Shown: positions 41,189-50,877 of the stretch, in pieces
Layout of the letters: every line of letters starts with the position of its first letter
Numbering within the stretch: the first letter of the stretch is position 1
DNA from: Schlegelella_A sp038318385
GTDB taxonomy: Bacteria; Pseudomonadota; Gammaproteobacteria; Burkholderiales; Burkholderiaceae_C
Assembly (NCBI GenBank): GCA_038318385.1
Contig: JBBQCD010000011.1
Coordinates: forward strand, 24,296 to 88,295
Direction of reading: 5' to 3'
DNA length: 64,000 bases
The notes under the pieces: generated by a model
Databases searched by the model: none
Seen by the model: only the letters and a program-made list of their open reading frames with translations
Told to the model about the DNA's origin: nothing
Program-made: the position numbers and the translations under genes

Positions 41189-42364
41189 ATGCCCCATCTT
41201 CCCGGCCTCAGTTTCGACCTCGGCGAGACCATCGGCATGCTGCGCGACTCGGTGCAGCAGTTCGCCGATGCGGAGATCGCGCCGCGTGCGGCCGACATCG
41301 ACCGCGACAACCTGTTTCCGGCCGACCTCTGGAAGAAGCTCGGCGCCCTCGGCCTGCACGGCATGACGGTGAAGGAGGAGTACGGCGGCAGCGACCTCGG
41401 CTACCTGGCGCACATCGTCGCGATGGAAGAGGTCTCGCGCGCTTCGGCCTCGGTCGGCCTGTCGTACGGCGCCCACTCGAACCTGGCCGTCAACCAGCTG
41501 CATCGCAACGGCAGCGCGGCGCAGAAGAAGAAGTACCTCCCCAAGCTCGTCTCGGGCGAACACGTCGGCGCGCTCGCGATGAGCGAGCCGAACGCCGGCT
41601 CCGACGTCGTCAGCATGAAATTGCGCGCCGACCTCAAGGGCGACCGCTACGTCCTCAACGGCTCGAAGATGTGGATCACCAACGGCGGCGACGCCGACAC
41701 GCTGATCGTCTACGCCAAGACCGACCTGGCCAAGGGCGCCGGCGGCATGACGGCCTTCATCGTCGAGAAGGGCTTCAAGGGACTGTCCTTCGGCAACAAG
41801 CTCGACAAGCTCGGCATGCGGGGATCCAATACCTACCCGGTCTTCTTCTCCGATTGCGACGTGCCGGCCGAGAACGTGCTCGGCGCCGAGGGCGGTGGCG
41901 TCAAGGTGCTGATGAGCGGCCTCGACTACGAGCGCGCGGTGCTGTCCGGCGGGCCGCTCGGCATCATGGCGGCCTGCATGGACGCGGTGCTGCCGTTCGT
42001 CCACGAGCGCAAACAGTTCGGCCAGTCGATCGGCGAGTTCCAGCTGATGCAGGGCAAGATCGCCGACCTCTACACGACCTGGTCGGCGTCGCGCGCCTAC
42101 GTCTACGCGGTCGGCCAGGCCTGCGACCGCGGCGACCACTCGCGCACGCTGCGCAAGGACGCCGCCGGCGCGATCCTCTATTCCGCCGAGAAGGCGACCT
42201 GGATGGCGGGCGAGGCGATCCAGGCCCTCGGTGGCGTCGGCTACACCAACGAGTATCCGGTGGGACGCCTCTGGCGCGACGCCAAGCTCTACGAGATCGG
42301 CGCCGGCACCAGCGAGATCCGGCGCATGCTGATCGGCCGCGAGCTCTACGCCGAGTCGATGTGA
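41189..42364 (+). CDS. liuA: Isovaleryl-CoA dehydrogenase
   Basis: FAD flavoprotein of leucine breakdown that turns isovaleryl-CoA into 3-methylcrotonyl-CoA. 391 residues with ALAMSEPNAGSDVVSMKL and KMWITNGGDADTLIVYAKT. The catalytic Glu lies in SGLDYERAVLSGGPLG, the position special to isovaleryl-CoA dehydrogenases. C-terminal IGAGTSEIRRMLIGREL is conserved. AGGAGA precedes the ATG. TAAGCT at 41150-41155 may be its -10 box. Its partner genes liuB-E are 10 kb downstream in the same direction. Confidence 0.93.
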   Translation: MPHLPGLSFDLGETIGMLRDSVQQFADAEIAPRAADIDRDNLFPADLWKKLGALGLHGMTVKEEYGGSDLGYLAHIVAMEEVSRASASVGLSYGAHSNLAVNQLHRNGSAAQKKKYLPKLVSGEHVGALAMSEPNAGSDVVSMKLRADLKGDRYVLNGSKMWITNGGDADTLIVYAKTDLAKGAGGMTAFIVEKGFKGLSFGNKLDKLGMRGSNTYPVFFSDCDVPAENVLGAEGGGVKVLMSGLDYERAVLSGGPLGIMAACMDAVLPFVHERKQFGQSIGEFQLMQGKIADLYTTWSASRAYVYAVGQACDRGDHSRTLRKDAAGAILYSAEKATWMAGEAIQALGGVGYTNEYPVGRLWRDAKLYEIGAGTSEIRRMLIGRELYAESM

Positions 42365-42506
42365 GCCCGGGGGCGCCGCAGACGGTGGTGTCGGCCGTCC
42401 CCGGTGCCGCCCGATGCCAAGCTCGGCGGTGAGCCGGCGGCGCGGAGACTCCCCGGGACGCTGCAGGCAGATCGCTTTTCGTAAACTGGCCGGCACCATC
42501 GACGCC

Positions 42507-44321
42507 ATGACCGAAGCCGCCTTCCCCCCCGCGCTGACCGACCTGCGCGCCTTCCACATCGCCCAGGCGATGCTGCAGGGCTTCGACCGCCACTACACCT
42601 TGTTCCGCGAGGCCAGCGCCGCCGCCAAGCAGCGTTTCGAGGCCTCGGACTGGCACGGCCAGCAGCGTGCGCTGCGTGAGCGCATCGAGTACTACGACCT
42701 GCGGGTCGACGAGGCCGCCGAGCGGCTGCAGCGGGACTACCAGGCGAAGGCGTTGCCGAAGGACGTGTGGCAGCAGGTCAAGCTGCACTACATCGGCCTG
42801 CTGGTCGAGCACCACCAGCCCGAGTGCGCCGAAACGTTCTTTAATTCGGTGACGACGAAGATCCTGCACCGCAGCTACTTCCACAACGACTTCCTGTTCG
42901 TGCGCCCGGCGGTCTCGACCGAATACATCGAGAACGACGAACCGGCGGCGCTGCCGACCTACCGCGCCTACTACCCGACGCGCGAGACGCTGCGCGAGAC
43001 GTGGCTGCGCATCGTCAACAACTTCCAGCTCGAGTCCGAGTTCGTCGACCTGGAACGGGACGTCGACGCGGTTCAGGCCGCGGTCGACGCCGAGCTCGGG
43101 CAGTACCAGATGCGCACCAACTTCCAGGTCCAGGTGCTGTCGTCGCTGTTCTTCCGCAACAAGGGCGCCTACGTCGTCGGCAAGGTCATCAACGGCTACC
43201 ACGAGACCCCGTTCGCGCTGCCGATCCTGCATGCCGAGGACGGCCGCCTGATCATCGACACGGTGCTCTTCGGCGAGGACGACCTGCTGCTGCTGTTCAG
43301 CTTCGCCCGTGCCTATTTCATGGTGGCGATGGAGGTGCCGTCGGCCTACGTGCACTTCCTTCGGTCGCTGATGCCGAGGAAGCCGCGCTCGGAAATCTAC
43401 AGCGCGCTCGGCCTGCAGAAGCAGGGCAAGAACCTCTTCTACCGCGACTTCCTGATGCACATGCGGCACTCGTCTGACATGTTCCGCACCGCGCCCGGCA
43501 TCAAAGGCATGGTGATGCTGGTGTTCGACCTGCCGAGCTTCCCCTACGTCTTCAAGGTGATCAAGGACTTCTACCCGGCCCAGAAGGAAACGACACGCGA
43601 GCTGATCCAGTCGAAGTACCTGCTGGTCAAGCAGCACGACCGGGTCGGGCGCATGGCCGACACGCTCGAATACAGCAACGTCGCCTTCCCGCGGGCGCGC
43701 TTCGAGGACGAGCTCGTCGCCGAGCTGCGCCATTTCTGCCCCAGCCTGATCGAGGACGACGGGGACTCCCTGGTGATCCGCCACGTCTACATCGAACGCC
43801 GCATGACCCCGCTGAACATCTTCCTGCAGGACGCCACCCCGGCGCAGACGGAGCACGCGGTGATCGAGTACGGCAACGCCATCAAGGACATGGTGCGGGC
43901 CAACATCTTCCCCGGCGACATGCTCTGGAAGAACTTCGGCGTCACCCGCCATGGCAAGGTCGTCTTCTACGACTACGACGAGATCGAGTACCTGACCGAC
44001 TGCACGTTCCGCAAGGTCCCGCAGGCCCGCAACGAGGAGGAGGAGATGTCGGGCGAGGTCTGGTACCGGGTCGGCCCGAAGGACGTCTTTCCCGAGACGT
44101 TCGAACCCTTCCTGCTCGGCAACCCGGCCATCCGCGAGGTCTTCATGCGTCACCACGCCGACCTGCTCGATGCGGCCTTCTGGCAAGGCCACAAGGAGGA
44201 GATCCTCGCCGGCTACGTGCATGATGTCTTTCCCTACGAGGCGCAACGCCGCTTCGTCCACCGGCGGCGCGGCGCTGCCCCGGCGCCGGTGGGCTCGATG
44301 GCCGCATTGGCCCGACCCTGA
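42507..44321 (+). CDS. aceK: Isocitrate dehydrogenase kinase/phosphatase
   Basis: Switches isocitrate dehydrogenase off by phosphorylation and on by dephosphorylation, directing carbon to the glyoxylate shunt during growth on acetate. 604 residues, against about 578 in E. coli. Conserved blocks include GFDRHYTLFREAS, YFHNDFLFVRPAVSTEY, KYLLVKQHDRVGRMADTLEY and FPGDMLWKNFGVTRHGKVVFYDYDE. The ATG is 19 bases after a TAAACT box (42482-42487). An earlier in-frame ATG at 42414 gives a non-conserved Arg-rich start and was rejected. Isocitrate lyase and malate synthase genes are not in the window. Confidence 0.95.
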   Translation: MTEAAFPPALTDLRAFHIAQAMLQGFDRHYTLFREASAAAKQRFEASDWHGQQRALRERIEYYDLRVDEAAERLQRDYQAKALPKDVWQQVKLHYIGLLVEHHQPECAETFFNSVTTKILHRSYFHNDFLFVRPAVSTEYIENDEPAALPTYRAYYPTRETLRETWLRIVNNFQLESEFVDLERDVDAVQAAVDAELGQYQMRTNFQVQVLSSLFFRNKGAYVVGKVINGYHETPFALPILHAEDGRLIIDTVLFGEDDLLLLFSFARAYFMVAMEVPSAYVHFLRSLMPRKPRSEIYSALGLQKQGKNLFYRDFLMHMRHSSDMFRTAPGIKGMVMLVFDLPSFPYVFKVIKDFYPAQKETTRELIQSKYLLVKQHDRVGRMADTLEYSNVAFPRARFEDELVAELRHFCPSLIEDDGDSLVIRHVYIERRMTPLNIFLQDATPAQTEHAVIEYGNAIKDMVRANIFPGDMLWKNFGVTRHGKVVFYDYDEIEYLTDCTFRKVPQARNEEEEMSGEVWYRVGPKDVFPETFEPFLLGNPAIREVFMRHHADLLDAAFWQGHKEEILAGYVHDVFPYEAQRRFVHRRRGAAPAPVGSMAALARP

Positions 44322-44341
44322 TTCATTCTGAGGAGCCCTTC

Positions 44342-45520
44342 ATGAGCGATTCCATCGTCATCGTTTCCGCCGCCCGCACGCCGATCGGCGGCCTGCTCGG
44401 CGACTTCAGCGGCGTCGCCGCGCATCAGCTCGGCGCCGTCGCCATCAAGGCCGCGGTCGAGCGCGCCGGCGTTCCCGGCGACTCCGTCGATGAGGTCCTG
44501 ATGGGCAACTGCCTGATGGCCGGGCAGGGCCAGGCTCCTGCACGCCAGGCGGCGCTCGGCGCCGGCCTGCCGCAGTCGGCCGGCGCGGTCACGCTGTCGA
44601 AGATGTGCGGCTCGGGCATGCGCGCGATGATGTTCGCCCACGACATGCTGAAGGCCGGGTCGGCCGAGATCCTCGTCGCCGGCGGCATGGAAAGCATGAC
44701 CAACGCCCCGCACCTGATGTTCGCGCGCAAGGGCGTGAAGTACGGCGCCACGCCGATGTACGACCACATGGCCATCGACGGCCTCGAGGACGCCTACGAG
44801 CGCGGCCGTGCGATGGGCGTCTTCGCGGAGGAGTGCGTCGCCAAGTACGCCTTCACCCGCGAGGCGATGGATCGCTTCGCCATCGCCTCCACGGAGCGTG
44901 CGAAGAAGGCCAACGAAGACGGCAGTTTCGACTGGGAGATGGCGCCGGTGATGGTTCCGGCCAAGGGCGGCGAGACCGCGATCAGGTTCGACGAACAGCC
45001 GTTCAAGGCCAAGCTCGACAAGATCCCGGGCCTCAAGGCCGCCTTCAAGAAGGACGGCACGATCACCGCGGCGACCTCATCGAGCATTTCCGACGGCGCC
45101 GCGGCGCTGGTGCTGATGCGCGAGTCGACGGCGAAGAGCCGCGGGGTCACGCCGATCGCACGCATCGTCGGCCATTCGGTCCACGCGCAGGCGCCGAACT
45201 GGTTCACGACCGCGCCGGTCGGGGCGATCGAGAAACTGCTGAAGAAGGCCGGCTGGAAGGCCGGCGACGTCGACCTCTGGGAAGTCAACGAGGCCTTCGC
45301 CGCGGTGACGATGGCGGCCATGACCGAGTTCAAGCTGCCGCACGAGATCGTCAACGTCCACGGCGGCGCGGTCGCGCTCGGCCACCCGATCGGCGCCAGC
45401 GGCGCGCGCATCGTCGTCACCCTGCTGGGCGCGCTGCGCAAGCACGGGAAGAAGCGCGGCGTCGCGGCGCTGTGCATCGGTGGCGGCGAGGCCACCGCCG
45501 TGGCGATCGAACTGCTTTGA
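44342..45520 (+). CDS. Acetyl-CoA acetyltransferase (thiolase)
   Basis: A biosynthetic-type thiolase that joins or splits acetoacetyl-CoA. Cys89 (LSKMCGSGM) is the nucleophile; His348 (GHPIGASG) and Cys378 (CIGGGEA) complete the site, at positions matching AtoB/PhaA. The 392 residues are normal. GAGGAG precedes the ATG. In this place it probably takes acetoacetyl-CoA from leucine degradation to acetyl-CoA. Confidence 0.92.
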   Translation: MSDSIVIVSAARTPIGGLLGDFSGVAAHQLGAVAIKAAVERAGVPGDSVDEVLMGNCLMAGQGQAPARQAALGAGLPQSAGAVTLSKMCGSGMRAMMFAHDMLKAGSAEILVAGGMESMTNAPHLMFARKGVKYGATPMYDHMAIDGLEDAYERGRAMGVFAEECVAKYAFTREAMDRFAIASTERAKKANEDGSFDWEMAPVMVPAKGGETAIRFDEQPFKAKLDKIPGLKAAFKKDGTITAATSSSISDGAAALVLMRESTAKSRGVTPIARIVGHSVHAQAPNWFTTAPVGAIEKLLKKAGWKAGDVDLWEVNEAFAAVTMAAMTEFKLPHEIVNVHGGAVALGHPIGASGARIVVTLLGALRKHGKKRGVAALCIGGGEATAVAIELL

Positions 45521-45557
45521 GCTTCGCACCCGGTCTGCAGGCAGGGGAAACGCGCCG

Positions 45558-46223
45558 ATGAACGTCATCGTCATCGGCGCGTCTCGCGGCATCGGCCTCG
45601 AGTTCGTCCGCCAGTACCGTGCCGACGGCGCCGTCGTCACGGCGACCGCGCGCGACGCCGCCGGCCTGGCGCGCCTGGTGGCGCTCGGCGCGACCGCGCT
45701 GACGCTCGACGTCGCCGACGACGCCAGTGCGGCGGGCCTGGCCTGGCAGCTCGAAGGCGGGGCCTTCGACATCGCGATCGTCAACGCCGGCATCTCCGGC
45801 GACCTGGTCGCGCCGCTGTCGCCGCCAGCGCAAGCCAATTTCGACGCGGTTATGCGCACCAACGTCCTCGGGCCGATGCGCGTCATCCCGCAGCTCGCCG
45901 ATGTGCTGGCACCGGGCGCGAAGCTCGCGGTGCTGTCGTCGCGAATGGGCTCGATCGGCAGCCGGACCCGCGCCACGAGCTGGCTCTACCGGGCCTCGAA
46001 GGCGGCTGTCAACTCGGTACTGATGGACACGGCGCTGACGCTCGGCGACCGCGCCGCCTGCGTCGCCTTCCACCCCGGCTGGGTCCGCACCGACATGGGC
46101 GGGAAGGGCGCCGACATCGACGTCGAGACCAGCGTTCAGGGCATGCGCGAGGTCATCGCCGCACTGAAGCCCGGCGAGGGCGGCGTCTTCCGCAACCACG
46201 ACGGCGCGACCATTCCGTGGTGA
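45558..46223 (+). CDS. Short-chain dehydrogenase/reductase
   Basis: A 221-residue classical SDR. The N-terminal GASRGIG binds NAD(P); NAGI follows near residue 77; YRASK supplies the catalytic Tyr and Lys. It is shorter than the usual 250, like the CsgA/YbbO-type subgroup. The substrate is unknown. Its stop overlaps the MaoC gene, so the two are coupled. Confidence 0.87.
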   Translation: MNVIVIGASRGIGLEFVRQYRADGAVVTATARDAAGLARLVALGATALTLDVADDASAAGLAWQLEGGAFDIAIVNAGISGDLVAPLSPPAQANFDAVMRTNVLGPMRVIPQLADVLAPGAKLAVLSSRMGSIGSRTRATSWLYRASKAAVNSVLMDTALTLGDRAACVAFHPGWVRTDMGGKGADIDVETSVQGMREVIAALKPGEGGVFRNHDGATIPW

Positions 46224-46699
46224 GCAGCGCCAGCCCTGAGGAGCCGGCGGCCACGACCCTGCCGGCGCACGTCGGCGAGACCTTCACCAAGCTCGTGCGG
46301 CTGGGCACCGACGACATTCGCGCGTTCGCGGACGCCGTCGACGATCGCAATCCGCTGCACCATGACCTCGAGGTCGCGCGCGCTGCTGGCTACCCGGGTT
46401 TGATCGCCAGCGGCACGCAGGTCGGCAGCCTGCTGATGGCCCTGACCGCGACCCACTTTTCGCAACCCGCCGCCGGCGGCATCGCGCGCTCGGGCCTCGG
46501 CATGGGTTTCGACATCCGATTTCGAGCCGTGGTGCTGGCCGACGAGGAGATCGAATTGCGCTGGCGCGTGACGGCATTGCACCGCAAGGACCGCCTCGAC
46601 GGCTGGATCGCCCAGCTCGAGGGCAGCGCCAGTTCCGCGCGCGGGCTCCTTCTGAGCGCCACCGGCACGCTGTTGCTGCGCATCGCGGTGACCGCATGA
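46217..46699 (+). CDS. MaoC-like hotdog dehydratase
   Basis: A 160-residue MaoC-type protein. DDRNPLHHDLEVARAAGYPGLIASG carries the Asp and His of the hydratase 2 motif. It probably hydrates an enoyl-CoA or acts on a short acyl-CoA. The start is one of two adjacent GTG codons overlapping the SDR stop; no ATG fits. Its stop overlaps the next acyl-CoA dehydrogenase by 4 bases, so SDR, MaoC and dehydrogenase form one unit that could carry three steps of beta-oxidation. Confidence 0.83.
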   Translation: MVSSASPEEPAATTLPAHVGETFTKLVRLGTDDIRAFADAVDDRNPLHHDLEVARAAGYPGLIASGTQVGSLLMALTATHFSQPAAGGIARSGLGMGFDIRFRAVVLADEEIELRWRVTALHRKDRLDGWIAQLEGSASSARGLLLSATGTLLLRIAVTA

Positions 46700-47826
46700 G
46701 ACTGGGCGACGACCACCGGGCCGTGCAGGACGCCGTGCGCGACTACGTGCAGGCTGAGATCGCGCCCCACGCTGCGAAGTGGGATCGCGACAGTCATTTC
46801 CCGAAGGCCGAGCTGCGCGCCCTTGCCGATCTCGGCTGCTACGGCGTCGCCGTGCCCACCGAGTGGGACGGTGCCGGCCTCGACTACCTGGCGCTGGCGG
46901 TGATCCTCGAGGAGATCGCCGCCGGCGACGGTGCCACCTCGACCATCGTCAGCGTCAACAACTGTCCGGTCTGTTCGATCCTGATGGCCTGGGGCAGCGC
47001 TGCGCAGAAGGACGCCTGGCTCAAGCCGCTGGCCCGCGGCGACATGCTCGGTGCGTTCTGCCTGACCGAGCCGCATGTCGGTTCCGAGGCGGGTGGCCTG
47101 AAGACGACCGCGACGCGCGATGGCGACGGTTATGTGCTCGACGGCGTCAAGCAGTTCATCACCAGCGGCAAGAATGGCGACGTCGCCATCGTCATGGCCG
47201 TCACCGACAAGGCCGCGGGCAAGAAGGGCATCAGCGCCTTCATCGTGCCGACGGCGAGTGCCGGCTACCACGTCGACCGCATCGAGGACAAGCTCGGCCA
47301 GCATGCCAGCGACACCGCCCAGATCCGCCTCGAGAACTGCCGCATCCCTGCCGGGCATCTTCTGGGCGAGGAAGGCCAGGGCCTGAAGATCGCGCTCTCG
47401 GGACTGGAGGGTGGACGCATCGGCATCGGTGCCCAGTCGATCGGCATGGCGCGTGCCGCCTTCGACGCCGCGCTCCGCTATTCCAAGGAGCGCGTGGCCT
47501 TCGGCAAGCCGATCTTCGAACACCAGGCCTTGCAGTTCCGGCTCGCCGACATGGCCACGCAGATCGAGGCCGCGCGCCAGCTGGTGCACCACGCGGCGAG
47601 CCTGAAGGACGCCGGGGTACCCTGCCTGAAGGAGGCGGCGATGGGCAAGCTCTTCGCGAGCGAGATGGCCGAGCGCGTCTGCAGCGCGGCGATCCAGATC
47701 CACGGCGGCTACGGCTATGTCGCCGACTTCCCCGTCGAGCGCATCTACCGCGACGTGCGCGTCTGCCAGATCTACGAAGGCACCAGCGACGTGCAGAAGA
47801 TCCTCATCGGCCGGGCGCTGGCCTAG
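46696..47826 (+). CDS. Acyl-CoA dehydrogenase, short-chain/branched type
   Basis: A 376-residue FAD dehydrogenase. FCLTEPHVGSEAGGLKTTA and KQFITSGKNGD bind FAD; the catalytic Glu is at 361 in QIYEGTSDVQKILIG, the position used by short- and medium-chain enzymes. It is closest in pattern to butyryl/2-methylbutyryl-CoA dehydrogenases. It overlaps the MaoC gene by 4 bases. Together with IcmF and LiuA it widens the range of branched acids used; the exact substrate is unknown. Confidence 0.9.
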   Translation: MRLGDDHRAVQDAVRDYVQAEIAPHAAKWDRDSHFPKAELRALADLGCYGVAVPTEWDGAGLDYLALAVILEEIAAGDGATSTIVSVNNCPVCSILMAWGSAAQKDAWLKPLARGDMLGAFCLTEPHVGSEAGGLKTTATRDGDGYVLDGVKQFITSGKNGDVAIVMAVTDKAAGKKGISAFIVPTASAGYHVDRIEDKLGQHASDTAQIRLENCRIPAGHLLGEEGQGLKIALSGLEGGRIGIGAQSIGMARAAFDAALRYSKERVAFGKPIFEHQALQFRLADMATQIEAARQLVHHAASLKDAGVPCLKEAAMGKLFASEMAERVCSAAIQIHGGYGYVADFPVERIYRDVRVCQIYEGTSDVQKILIGRALA

Positions 47827-47853
47827 CCTGCCGCCAACTCGGACCCGCCGGAC

Positions 47854-49332
47854 ATGAACGAGCACGCCGCCCGCGAGGTCACGCTGCTCGAGGCCTTCGA
47901 GACTTCGCAGCCGGGAAGCCCGAGCTGGACCGATGAGGACCGCCTCTGGGCCGACCGGGTCGCGCGCGAGGCCATTGGCGCCGACGTCGACGACGACGGC
48001 TTCGTGATCGAGCGGGCGCGGCATGCCTTCCAGCGCCTGGGTCCGCGCGAGCCGTTGGCGGCGCGCTGGCGGGCCGATCCGCTCTGGCACGCGCGCTGGA
48101 TCGGCGGCGTCGCCCTGATCGCCTTCGGCCTCGGCCTCGTCGCCGACAGCATCGGCGGCACCCAGCGCATCAACCTGCTGGCGCCGCCGCTGTGGGGCGT
48201 GCTGGCGTGGAATGCGGTGATCTACCTGGCCCTGCTGGCGACGCTGCTGGCCGGGCTGCTGCGCGGCAAGGCACGCCCTGCCGGGCGGATCGTGCGGGCG
48301 ATGCAGGGACTGCTGCGGGTTCGCCGGCGGCTGCCGCGCGCGTCGTCCGGAGGCAGCGCCGGCGCGTTGCGACGCTTCGTCGCCCTCTGGTCTGCGCGCG
48401 TCGGCCGCCTCTCCCTGCTGCGCGCCGAGACGGTTCTTCACACCGGCGCCGCAGCGCTGGCGCTCGGCTTGATCGCCGGCCTGTACGCGCGCGGCCTGGT
48501 GCTCGACTATCGCGCGGCCTGGGAAAGCACGTTCCTCGGGCCCGAGGCGGCCCACGCCTTGGTGGCGAGCGTGCTCACGCCGGCCTCGAGTCTGGCCGGG
48601 ATCGCACTACCGGATGTCGCGGCGTTCGCCGGCTTGCGCGCGGCGCTCGGCGACACCGGCGGCGCGCCGGCGGCGCCGTGGATCCACCTGATCGCCCTCA
48701 CGTTGCTGCTCTTCGTGGTCGTGCCGCGGGTCATGCTGGCCGTGTTCGTAGGCGTGCGCGCGGCGGCGCTGGCGCGGCGCTTTCCGCTGCCGCTGGCCGA
48801 GCCCTACTTCCAGCGCCTGCTGCGGCTGCGCCGCGGCGCCGCGGCGCGACTCGTCGCCTGCCCGTACGGACGAATGCCGACGCCGCGGGACACCCTCGCC
48901 CTGCAAGCGCTGGTTGCCGATGCGTTCGGTCCGAAGGCCGGGCTGCAGTTCGCCCCGACCGTACCGTTCGGCGCCGAGGATGATGCCGGGCTCGCCCTCG
49001 ATCCGGCCACGACCCATGTCCTGGCCCTGTTCGACCTCAACGCCACCCCCGAGTCGGAGAATCACGGCCGTTTCGTCGAGCGCCTTCTTGCCGCGCTGCC
49101 CGCGGGCGGGATGCTGGCGATCCTGGTCGACGAGGCGGCGTTCCGCCAGCGCTTCGCCGGCCTGCCGGAACGACTTGCGCAGCGTCGCGAGGCGTGGCGT
49201 TCATGGGGCGAACCGTTGGGCCTGGTCCCGCTGGGTGTGGATTTCGGTGCCACCGCCGCCGGCGTGTCCGGCACCGCGCTCGAAACGGCCTTCGCCGCAC
49301 GCGCTGCATCGGGGCCGGATTCCAGCCGATGA
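47854..49332 (+). CDS. DUF2868 membrane protein
   Basis: A 492-residue inner-membrane protein. Hydrophobic segments lie at about residues 88-108, 122-145, 195-218 and 275-298, with a cytoplasmic N-terminal region and a soluble C-terminal domain (VLALFDLNATPESENHGRF). This matches DUF2868, which always appears next to a DUF3482 GTPase. The function is unknown; the GTPase partner suggests a membrane-linked switch. Its stop overlaps the GTPase start by 4 bases. It follows the acyl-CoA dehydrogenase by 27 bases, so it may be read together with that operon. Confidence 0.83.
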   Translation: MNEHAAREVTLLEAFETSQPGSPSWTDEDRLWADRVAREAIGADVDDDGFVIERARHAFQRLGPREPLAARWRADPLWHARWIGGVALIAFGLGLVADSIGGTQRINLLAPPLWGVLAWNAVIYLALLATLLAGLLRGKARPAGRIVRAMQGLLRVRRRLPRASSGGSAGALRRFVALWSARVGRLSLLRAETVLHTGAAALALGLIAGLYARGLVLDYRAAWESTFLGPEAAHALVASVLTPASSLAGIALPDVAAFAGLRAALGDTGGAPAAPWIHLIALTLLLFVVVPRVMLAVFVGVRAAALARRFPLPLAEPYFQRLLRLRRGAAARLVACPYGRMPTPRDTLALQALVADAFGPKAGLQFAPTVPFGAEDDAGLALDPATTHVLALFDLNATPESENHGRFVERLLAALPAGGMLAILVDEAAFRQRFAGLPERLAQRREAWRSWGEPLGLVPLGVDFGATAAGVSGTALETAFAARAASGPDSSR

Positions 49333-50867
49333 GCGCCGCGGCGAACGCGATTTCCCTCAGCCTGGTCTCGCACACCAACGCCGGCAAGACGACGCTGGCT
49401 CGCACGCTCCTCGGCAAGGACATCGGCGAGGTCCGGGATGCGCCGCATGTCACCGAGTTCGCCGATGTCCATACCCTGCTAGAGACTGACCGGGGAGAGC
49501 GTCTCTTGCTATGGGACACGCCCGGTTTCGGCGACAGCGCGCGTCTGGTGAAGCGGCTGCGCCAGGCCGAGCACCCGGTCGGCTGGTTCATGAGCCAGGT
49601 CTGGGACCGCTGGCGCGACCGGGCGTTCTGGTCGAGCCAGCAGGCTCTGCGCAACGTGCGCGAAGAAGCCGACGTCATGCTGTACCTCGTCAATGCGGCC
49701 GAGGAGCCCGAGGGAGCGACCTATGTCGTCGCGGAGATGGAGCTGCTCGCCTGGGTCGGCAAGCCGGTGCTGGTGCTGCTGAACCAGCTCGGGGCGCCGC
49801 GCGAGGCGGCCCTGGAGGCCGCCGAGCTGGCGCGCTGGCGCAGTCATCTGGCGTCCTTCGCCGCGGTCCGGGGAGTCATCTCGCTCGATGCCTTCGCCCG
49901 CTGCTGGGTCCAGGAAGCGACCTTGATGCGTTCGATCGAGCAGGTTCTCGACGCCGGGCAACGACCGCTGATGGAACGCCTGAGCGCCGCCTGGCGGGCC
50001 ACGCGCAAGCAGACCTTCGTGGCGTCGATGGGCGCCCTGTCGGGCAGCCTCGCGCGGCTGGCGATGGCCACCGAGGTGCTTCCTTCGGGGCAGAGTCTCG
50101 GCACGAGGCTGCGCCAACTCGGTGCGGCGATCGGCATCGGCAAGGAGGCCGAGACGGCTGCGACACTGGCGCAGCAGGCGCTGGCGGCCCGCCTGGCCGG
50201 AGAGGTGAGGACTCAGACACGCGAACTGATTGGTCTCCATGGCCTCGCCGGCGACGCCGAAGCGCAGATCCAGACGCGGCTCGCCGAGCACTATGCGGTG
50301 CACCTGCGGCTCGATGAAACCCAGGCGGCCGTGTGGGGCGCGATGCTGACCGGTGCGGCGGTCGGGCTGAAGGCCGACATCCTCAGCGGCGGGCTCACGC
50401 TCGGCGGCGGCCTGCTGACCGGCGGACTGCTGGGTGCGCTCGGCGCCGCCGGCATCGCTCGTGGCGTGAACCTGGTGCGCGGCACCGACCGGTCCTGGGT
50501 CGCCTGGAACGCCGAGGCGCTCGACTCGATGGTCGACGCGGCGCTGCTGCGCTACCTCGCCGTGGCCCATTTCGGACGCGGTCGCGGAAACTGGGCCGAG
50601 GGCGAGTCGCCGCCGCACTGGAAGGACGTCGTCGGCGCGGCGCTGGTGCCGCGACGCGAGGCCCTCGCCGCGCTCTGGTCGGGCCGGGACCTGCGCAATC
50701 CTGCGGCCGACGCGACTCCCGTGCTCGCCTCGAAACTCCAGTCCATCTTCGACGAGGCGGCGTCGGCGGCGCTGGCGCGTCTGTACCCGGATGCGGCCGA
50801 CGTCGTCGTCGGCCAGCCGCGGCCCTTGCGGGAAACCATCGATCGCCCGGTCGACCCTTTGCGCTAG
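49329..50867 (+). CDS. DUF3482 GTPase
   Basis: A 512-residue GTPase of the Era/YeeP-like group with a C-terminal DUF3482. The P-loop SHTNAGKTTL is at residues 14-23; the first residue is Ser where Gly is usual. WDTPGFGDS is the G3 motif and LLNQLG stands at the G4 position, without the common NKxD. Residues about 330-390 are Gly/Leu-rich (GGLTLGGGLLTGGLLGALGA) and probably enter a membrane. It is encoded with the DUF2868 membrane protein. Its cellular role is unknown. Confidence 0.85.
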   Translation: MSAAANAISLSLVSHTNAGKTTLARTLLGKDIGEVRDAPHVTEFADVHTLLETDRGERLLLWDTPGFGDSARLVKRLRQAEHPVGWFMSQVWDRWRDRAFWSSQQALRNVREEADVMLYLVNAAEEPEGATYVVAEMELLAWVGKPVLVLLNQLGAPREAALEAAELARWRSHLASFAAVRGVISLDAFARCWVQEATLMRSIEQVLDAGQRPLMERLSAAWRATRKQTFVASMGALSGSLARLAMATEVLPSGQSLGTRLRQLGAAIGIGKEAETAATLAQQALAARLAGEVRTQTRELIGLHGLAGDAEAQIQTRLAEHYAVHLRLDETQAAVWGAMLTGAAVGLKADILSGGLTLGGGLLTGGLLGALGAAGIARGVNLVRGTDRSWVAWNAEALDSMVDAALLRYLAVAHFGRGRGNWAEGESPPHWKDVVGAALVPRREALAALWSGRDLRNPAADATPVLASKLQSIFDEAASAALARLYPDAADVVVGQPRPLRETIDRPVDPLR

Positions 50868-50877
50868 CCTTGGCCGC

